Source: Equadaptatus sp045642965 (lineage in GTDB: Bacteria > Synergistota > Synergistia > Synergistales > Synergistaceae). From it: a stretch of 8,902 nucleotides of DNA. Every line of letters begins with the position of its first letter. Position 1 is the stretch's first letter. Made by a program: the position numbers and the translations under genes. Where the stretch lies: the NCBI GenBank assembly GCA_045642965.1, contig JAZUJX010000031.1:1-8902 (forward strand). Direction: 5' to 3'. A model generated the notes under the pieces. The model was given only the letters and a program-made list of their open reading frames with translations. It searched no databases and was not told the DNA's origin. Below, one piece after another: positions 5,319 to 8,902 of the stretch.

Positions 5319-5419
5319 GCAAACAACCTGCAGTCTGAAGACTTTCTCAAGTACCGCAAAGCTGAACTGTCCTTTACAAGTGTTGCGAAGCGAAAGTGTC
5401 AGCCGTCAGCGTTGTTTGC
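5319..5419. repeat. Widely spaced inverted repeat in the hemW-veg spacer
   Basis: GCAAACAAC (5319-5327) is the exact reverse complement of GTTGTTTGC (5411-5419), with 83 nt between. The flanks are partly similar (TGCC before, AGCC after). The enclosed piece includes AGTCTGAAGACT, a short palindrome. It may be a folded non-coding RNA, a small non-autonomous element remnant or chance. Confidence 0.4.
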
Positions 5420-5426
5420 AGCCAGC

Positions 5427-5454
5427 CTATAGCGTATAGCCTATAGCCAATAGC
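5427..5454. repeat. Tandem TAGC heptamers behind hemW
   Basis: Four contiguous 7-bp units: CTATAGC, GTATAGC, CTATAGC and CAATAGC. They end 7 bp before the hemW stop codon. Related degenerate units ending in CAGC occur upstream of lepA. Confidence 0.75.
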
Positions 5455-5461
5455 TCGTCTT

Positions 5462-6568
5462 CTAAACCAGTTCGGTCCAAATTCTGTTGGCAACTCTCAT
5501 TCCCGCCTGTGTCAGCGCAATGCGCTCAGGCGTGACGGAATACAGCCCGCAGGGGAAATTTTCAAGCACGGACAATACGTACCTCTCCGCCGCTTCCCCG
5601 TATTTCGCGCGGTATTTTTCCCTGTCTATTCCCTCAGTCATACGGAGCTGAAGCACGGAAGCCTCCCTCGCGCCTGCATCGGGCTCAAGCTTTTCCCTGA
5701 AAACGACTGCGTTTCCCTTCTCCGCAACAAGAGCGCAGTATTCCTCAAAGCCGCTTTCGTTCGTACAGCGCACTCCGTCAAGATAACCGGAGGCTGAAAT
5801 TCCGGTGCCGAGATAATCTCCGCCTCTCCAGTAATTCAGGTTGTGCCTGCTCTCTTTTCCCGAAAGCGCAAAGTTTGCAACCTCATACTGTACGTAACCT
5901 TGTTCAGGCAGATATTCCTGTGCAAAAAGATACTGCTCATACCCCTCAGGCAGTTCAAAACCGCGGGAAGCAAACGGCGTTCCTTCCTCAATCGTCAGCT
6001 GATAGAGCGAAATATGCGAAAGGCCGAGCTTTACGGCTGTTTCAAGCGTGCTTTTCCATTTTGAAAGCGTCTGTCCGGGAAGCCCGAACATAAAATCGGC
6101 GTTCACGGAAAAACTTGCCTCAACAGCGTTTTCAACCGCTTCAAGCGCGCGTTTTGAATCGTGCAGACGGCCGAGAAATTGCAGTTCTTCGTCGTCAAGG
6201 CTCTGCACGCCGAGACTGACGCGCGAAACGCCTGCGGACTTCCAGAACGAAAGCAGAGCCTTAGTCAGCGAATTCGGGTTCGCCTCAACGGTAAATTCCG
6301 TACAGGCGGACAAATCAATATTCTTTTCAATAATTTCAGAAAGCGTTTCCCATTGAGAAAGAGAAAGACAGGACGGCGTGCCTCCGCCTATGTAAAGCGT
6401 CCGCGCAGAAATGCCGCCTAGCTTCAAACGCCAAAAGGCAAGCTCGTCAGCGAGCCTGCCCAGGTAAAGTTCCTTTGCCCCGTTTCCCCGCGCATAGCTT
6501 GTGAATGCGCAGTACGGGCATTTTCTTTCGCAGAAAGGGATATGCAGATAGACGGAAAGCTCCGCCAC
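5462..6568 (-). CDS. hemW: HemW-type radical SAM protein (haem chaperone, coproporphyrinogen oxidase-like)
   Basis: A 368-residue member of the HemN/HemW superfamily. The N-terminal motif HIPFC13-x3-C17-x2-C20-AF binds the [4Fe-4S] cluster. The residue after the triad is AF, not the fourth cysteine seen in true oxygen-independent coproporphyrinogen oxidases, so HemW is preferred. GGGTPS lies at 61-66, and HNLNYW...YLGTG at about 242-256, the HemW-typical HNxxYW motif. HemW proteins bind haem and are thought to deliver it to target enzymes. The frame opens at 6634 inside lepA, but GTG 6568 follows GGAGG (6581-6585) and gives a family-like VAELSVYLHIPFC start. The spacing of 12 nt is long; ATG 6598 is the alternative. 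It lies 4 nt after the lepA stop, and lepA-hemW is a common bacterial gene pair. Confidence 0.93.
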   Translation of the reverse strand: MAELSVYLHIPFCERKCPYCAFTSYARGNGAKELYLGRLADELAFWRLKLGGISARTLYIGGGTPSCLSLSQWETLSEIIEKNIDLSACTEFTVEANPNSLTKALLSFWKSAGVSRVSLGVQSLDDEELQFLGRLHDSKRALEAVENAVEASFSVNADFMFGLPGQTLSKWKSTLETAVKLGLSHISLYQLTIEEGTPFASRGFELPEGYEQYLFAQEYLPEQGYVQYEVANFALSGKESRHNLNYWRGGDYLGTGISASGYLDGVRCTNESGFEEYCALVAEKGNAVVFREKLEPDAGAREASVLQLRMTEGIDREKYRAKYGEAAERYVLSVLENFPCGLYSVTPERIALTQAGMRVANRIWTELV

Positions 6569-6572
6569 GCCG

Positions 6573-8384
6573 TTATTTGTCCTCCGTTTTGGTGACATCC
6601 ATAAAGGCGAGGAACGCTTCCTGCGGAATGGCAACGTGCCCGATCTGCTTCATGCGCTTCTTGCCTTCCTTCTGCTTTTCAAGCAGCTTGCGTTTGCGCG
6701 TGATGTCGCCTCCGTAGCACTTTGCGAGAACGTCCTTACGCACCGCCTTAATGTTCATGCGGACGATAACCTTCTTGCCGACAGCCGCCTGAATCGGAAT
6801 TTCAAACAGCTGACGCGGAATAAGCTCCTTAAGTCTGCCGACAACGGCGTGTCCGCGCGTGTACGCCTGATCCTTGTGGCAGATAAACGAAAACGCGTCA
6901 ACAGGCTCATCCTGAATAAGCATGTCAACCTTCACAAGCTCCTCCGCGCGGAAACCGATATGGTCGTAATCGAGAGACGCATAGCCGCGCGTGCACGACT
7001 TAAGCCTGTCGTTGAAATCAAGAATAAACTCCGCAAGCGGCATGTCGTAGGTAAGGCGGACGCGCTCAGGCGTAAGATAATCCATGCCGACGTACGTGCC
7101 GCGTTTCTCCTGGCAGAGCTTCATAGCCGCGCCGACGAAACTGTCCGGCATAAAAATCGAAAGCTTGATATACGGCTCGCGTATTTCCTCTATTCTGACG
7201 GTATCTGGGAAATCCGAAGGCCTGTGCGCCTCAATAACGCTGCCGTCCGTCAGGGCAATCTGATAGCTGACGTTAGGGGCGGTCGCGACAAGGTCAACAC
7301 CGAACTCGCGGCTGAGACGCTCCTTTGAAATCTCCATGTGAAGAAGCCCAAGGAAACCGCAGCGGAAACCAAAACCGAGAGCTACGGAATTTTCAGGCTC
7401 AAAGAAAATTGACGAATCGTTAATGCTCAGCTTCTCCAAAGCGTCGCGAAGCTGATTTATATTCTCGCGCTCAACGGGGTAAAAGCCGCAGAAAACGACA
7501 GGCTTCACCTTGCGGTAGCCGGGCAGAGCCTGTGCGGCGGGACGCGCGCTGTCCGTAATCGTATCGCCGACGTGAGCCTCGTCAAGAGACTTCAGGCTTG
7601 CCGTAATATAGCCGACTTCCCCCGGGCCAAGGCTGTCAACCTTCTGCATCTGAGGCTTGAAAACGCCCACCTCGTCAATCAGGTAATCGCGCCCCGTAGC
7701 CATAAAATGCACCTGCTTGCCCGTGCGCAGAACGCCGTTCACAACGCGGACGTAGCAGATAATTCCGCGGTAATTGTCATAAACGGAATCAAAAATCAAT
7801 GCCTGAAGCGGCGCATTCTCGTCGCCCGAAGGCGCGGGAACCTCTTTTACAATGCGTTCAAGCAGCTCGGGAACGCCCTCGCCCGTCTTTGCGCTGATAT
7901 TCACGGCATCGGAAGCATCAATACCCACAATTTCGCGAAGCTCCGTCTTCACCTCGTCGGGATGAGCCGACGGCAAATCTATCTTATTCAGCACCGGAAG
8001 AATTTCCAAATCAAGGTCAACAGCGAGATAACTGTTCGCAACCGTCTGAGCCTCAACGCCCTGAGTGGCGTCAACAACAAGAACGGCGCCCTCGCACGCG
8101 GCGAGGGAACGCGAAACCTCGTAAGAAAAGTCAACGTGCCCCGGCGTGTCAATCAGATTGAGAATATAATCCTTCCCGTCCTTCGCGCGGTAATTCATGC
8201 GCACGGGGACAAGCTTAATCGTAATGCCGCGTTCGCGCTCCAAATCAAGCATATCCAGAAGCTGTGCCTGCATATTGCGTTTGTCAACCGTGCCCGTCTC
8301 CTCAAGCAGACGGTCGGCAAGCGTAGACTTGCCGTGGTCGACGTGGGCTATGATACTGAAATTCCTTATGCGCTCAAGATCCAA
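6573..8384 (-). CDS. lepA: Elongation factor 4 (LepA), ribosome-associated GTPase
   Basis: A full-length 603-residue translational GTPase. The G1 loop AHVDHGKST is at 13-21, switch I includes RGIT (52-55), G3 DTPGHVDF is at 79-86, G4 NKID is at 133-136 and SAK lies near 165. EF-G-like domains II, III and V follow. The LepA-specific C-terminal domain is intact, including KCYGGDITRKRKLLEKQKEG and QIGHVAIPQEAFLA. LepA acts on the 70S ribosome or during 30S assembly and can back-translocate in vitro. The start is TTG 8384 (MDLERIRNFSIIAHVDHGK): AAGGAG at 8394-8399 is 9 nt upstream, no in-frame ATG fits, and the length to the G1 loop is standard. It is first in a two-gene unit with hemW, whose RBS lies in the last lepA codons. 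Confidence 0.98.
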   Translation of the reverse strand: MDLERIRNFSIIAHVDHGKSTLADRLLEETGTVDKRNMQAQLLDMLDLERERGITIKLVPVRMNYRAKDGKDYILNLIDTPGHVDFSYEVSRSLAACEGAVLVVDATQGVEAQTVANSYLAVDLDLEILPVLNKIDLPSAHPDEVKTELREIVGIDASDAVNISAKTGEGVPELLERIVKEVPAPSGDENAPLQALIFDSVYDNYRGIICYVRVVNGVLRTGKQVHFMATGRDYLIDEVGVFKPQMQKVDSLGPGEVGYITASLKSLDEAHVGDTITDSARPAAQALPGYRKVKPVVFCGFYPVERENINQLRDALEKLSINDSSIFFEPENSVALGFGFRCGFLGLLHMEISKERLSREFGVDLVATAPNVSYQIALTDGSVIEAHRPSDFPDTVRIEEIREPYIKLSIFMPDSFVGAAMKLCQEKRGTYVGMDYLTPERVRLTYDMPLAEFILDFNDRLKSCTRGYASLDYDHIGFRAEELVKVDMLIQDEPVDAFSFICHKDQAYTRGHAVVGRLKELIPRQLFEIPIQAAVGKKVIVRMNIKAVRKDVLAKCYGGDITRKRKLLEKQKEGKKRMKQIGHVAIPQEAFLAFMDVTKTEDK

Positions 8385-8393
8385 AACACTCAG

Positions 8394-8399
8394 CTCCTT
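8394..8399 (-). promoter_or_regulatory. Ribosome binding site deciding the TTG start of lepA
   Basis: AAGGAG on the minus strand, 9 nt from TTG 8384. This canonical Shine-Dalgarno makes the rare start convincing. Confidence 0.8.
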
Positions 8400-8408
8400 A
8401 ACGGCAAT

Positions 8409-8437
8409 ATTTTACAGCAAACGGCGGCAATGTGCAA
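8409..8437 (-). promoter_or_regulatory. Possible lepA promoter with flanking direct repeat
   Basis: TAAAAT (8409-8414) with TTGCAC (8432-8437) 17 bp upstream; the -35 matches only the first three consensus bases. GCAAACGGC occurs twice (8417-8425 and 8441-8449), on either side of the -35, and could be an operator pair. The call is tentative. Confidence 0.32.
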
Positions 8438-8638
8438 AATGCAAACGGCTGAAAAATTTCCCCGACAATTTTTTTAAAAAAAACAAACTCTTTAACCCGT
8501 GTGATTGCAGGGCTTCGCAGGTTGCGTTTTTCTGAGTCCTTGCAAATACTGCGTTTGAAGGGGGTATTTTCAGGCGTAAAAATTTCGTTTTTTTGTATTT
8601 ATTATAGTAGAGGGGTAAGAAGGATTTGGTTGTAGAAC

Positions 8639-8664
8639 CGGCTGACGGCAGACGGCTGACGGCA
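8639..8664. repeat. 12-bp direct repeat, 14-bp period
   Basis: CGGCTGACGGCA occurs at 8639-8650 and 8653-8664. It is built of CTGACGGC units like those that follow at 8684-8713. Confidence 0.7.
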
Positions 8665-8683
8665 AACTGCTAAATCATTTTTT

Positions 8684-8713
8684 GCTGACAGCTATCAGCC
8701 AACAGCTGACAGC
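8684..8713. repeat. GCTGACAGC direct repeat, 21-bp period
   Basis: GCTGACAGC at 8684-8692 and 8705-8713, with CTATCAGC and CAACAGC between, making a run of degenerate 7-8 bp units ending in CAGC. Similar in style to the TAGC heptamers at 5427-5454. Confidence 0.68.
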
Positions 8714-8769
8714 GCGAGTGAAACGAGCAATACAGCGGCGCACAGCGCCAAATCCGGCGAGATCTTTCT

Positions 8770-8814
8770 GAAACGGCTGTAAGACCTGCCGAGGTCTGAC
8801 CTTTCAGCCGTTTC
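8770..8814. repeat. Compound hairpin upstream of lepA
   Basis: The outer stem GAAACGGCTG/CAGCCGTTTC (8770-8779 with 8805-8814) encloses an inner stem AGACCT/AGGTCT with a GCCG loop (8782-8797). All pairs are perfect, separated by an asymmetric internal loop (2 and 7 nt). No U-run follows on either strand. It lies downstream of the frame closing at 8838 on the minus strand, so it may be a 3' end structure. Confidence 0.65.
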
Positions 8815-8837
8815 TCGGCAGACGGATTTCGTTAAAA

Positions 8838-8902
8838 TCACCTCTCACGCATTACGTAATGCGGCTCGAAACGGCGGTAAGCCCGTTGCTCTTCAGCTAA
8901 GG
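8838..8902 (-). CDS. Possible C-terminal tail of an upstream gene (runs in from right edge)
   Basis: On the minus strand one frame is open from the right edge to TGA at 8838-8840 and reads LAEEQRAYRRFEPHYVMRER, about 21 residues. The other two minus frames have stops within a few codons. The composition looks protein-like, and a hairpin lies after the stop, but the piece is too short to identify or to prove coding. Confidence 0.35.
   Translation of the reverse strand, partial: LAEEQRAYRRFEPHYVMRER

Larger units (their letters stand above)
5209..5461. other. Gene-free spacer between hemW and the veg promoter
   Basis: No convincing ORF in either direction. The left part (5209-5280) is AT-rich. 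The right part holds a 9-bp inverted repeat pair and a run of TAGC-ending heptamers right behind the hemW stop. Unusually GC- and GAA-rich phrases (TGCGAAGCGAAAGTG around 5384-5398) lie between them. There is no strong U-tailed terminator for hemW; the small ACCC/GGGT hairpin near 5287-5300 is the only candidate and is weak. Confidence 0.6.
8415..8837. other. Gene-free spacer upstream of lepA
   Basis: No credible gene on either strand. From left to right it holds the tentative lepA promoter, a T7-A8 tract at 8469-8483 (intrinsically bent DNA is likely), and an AT-rich patch with TATAAT on the minus strand at 8601-8606 lacking a -35. It also holds degenerate CAGC/CGGC tandem units at 8639-8713 and a compound hairpin at 8770-8814. 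Confidence 0.6.

Noticed and set aside
5427..5454. CRISPR array
   Set aside because: The units are only 7 bp and contiguous, with no unique spacers and no cas genes.
6636..7328. Long plus-strand ORFs opposite lepA (also 7572-8477)
   Set aside because: They are antisense to a full-length, motif-complete LepA, have no ribosome binding site and encode low-complexity R/A/N-rich proteins.
8792..8804. Small SRP RNA (AGGTCTGACC-like phrase)
   Set aside because: The conserved SRP Alu/S-domain tetraloop and asymmetric loop sequences are absent; it is simply part of the compound hairpin.
8859..8902. Start of a plus-strand gene at the right edge
   Set aside because: The ATG at 8859 meets a TAA after 13 codons and has no ribosome binding site.

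Overview
The window looks like a chromosomal housekeeping stretch of a bacterium from the Synergistota or a Firmicutes-like lineage. The evidence is a veg-ispE-purR block (Veg and the Bacillus-type PurR are typical of those groups), strong GGAGG-type ribosome binding sites, a monocluster clostridial/Thermotoga-style ferredoxin, and TTG or GTG starts on some core genes. The exact taxon cannot be fixed from this sequence alone.

Layout. Positions 1-818 (minus) hold the N-terminal two thirds of MiaB, running off the left edge. It is divergent from a small exported protein at 893-1390 (plus), and the two promoters share one short AT-rich gap. A strong hairpin at about 1394-1427 separates that gene from a convergent, visibly AT-richer cassette of three small membrane-associated proteins (2709 down to 1442, minus), which I could not assign to any family. 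Upstream of the cassette lie a textbook terminator, a CAT-anticodon tRNA (probably Ile2 rather than Met) and a one-cluster ferredoxin. The ferredoxin ends 6 nt before the tRNA, and the two probably share a transcript from a near-consensus promoter at 3163-3191.

From 5208 down to about 3199 is the veg-ispE-purR operon (minus) with a very good promoter. Veg is a small basic conserved protein, IspE is the CDP-ME kinase of the MEP isoprenoid pathway, and PurR is the PRPP-sensing purine repressor. Positions 8384 down to 5462 carry lepA (elongation factor 4) and hemW (radical-SAM haem chaperone), separated by 4 nt. Both ends of this pair are bordered by gene-free DNA containing short tandem units ending in TAGC or CAGC (5427-5454 and 8639-8713). 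At the right edge the reading frame closes at 8838 and may be the tail of another minus-strand gene.

Nearly all genes are ordinary translation, tRNA-modification, isoprenoid, haem and purine-control functions. The candidates for something undescribed are the three-gene membrane cassette at 1442-2709, the exported protein at 893-1390, and the repeat-bearing spacers. No phage, transposase, CRISPR or defence-system signature is visible.
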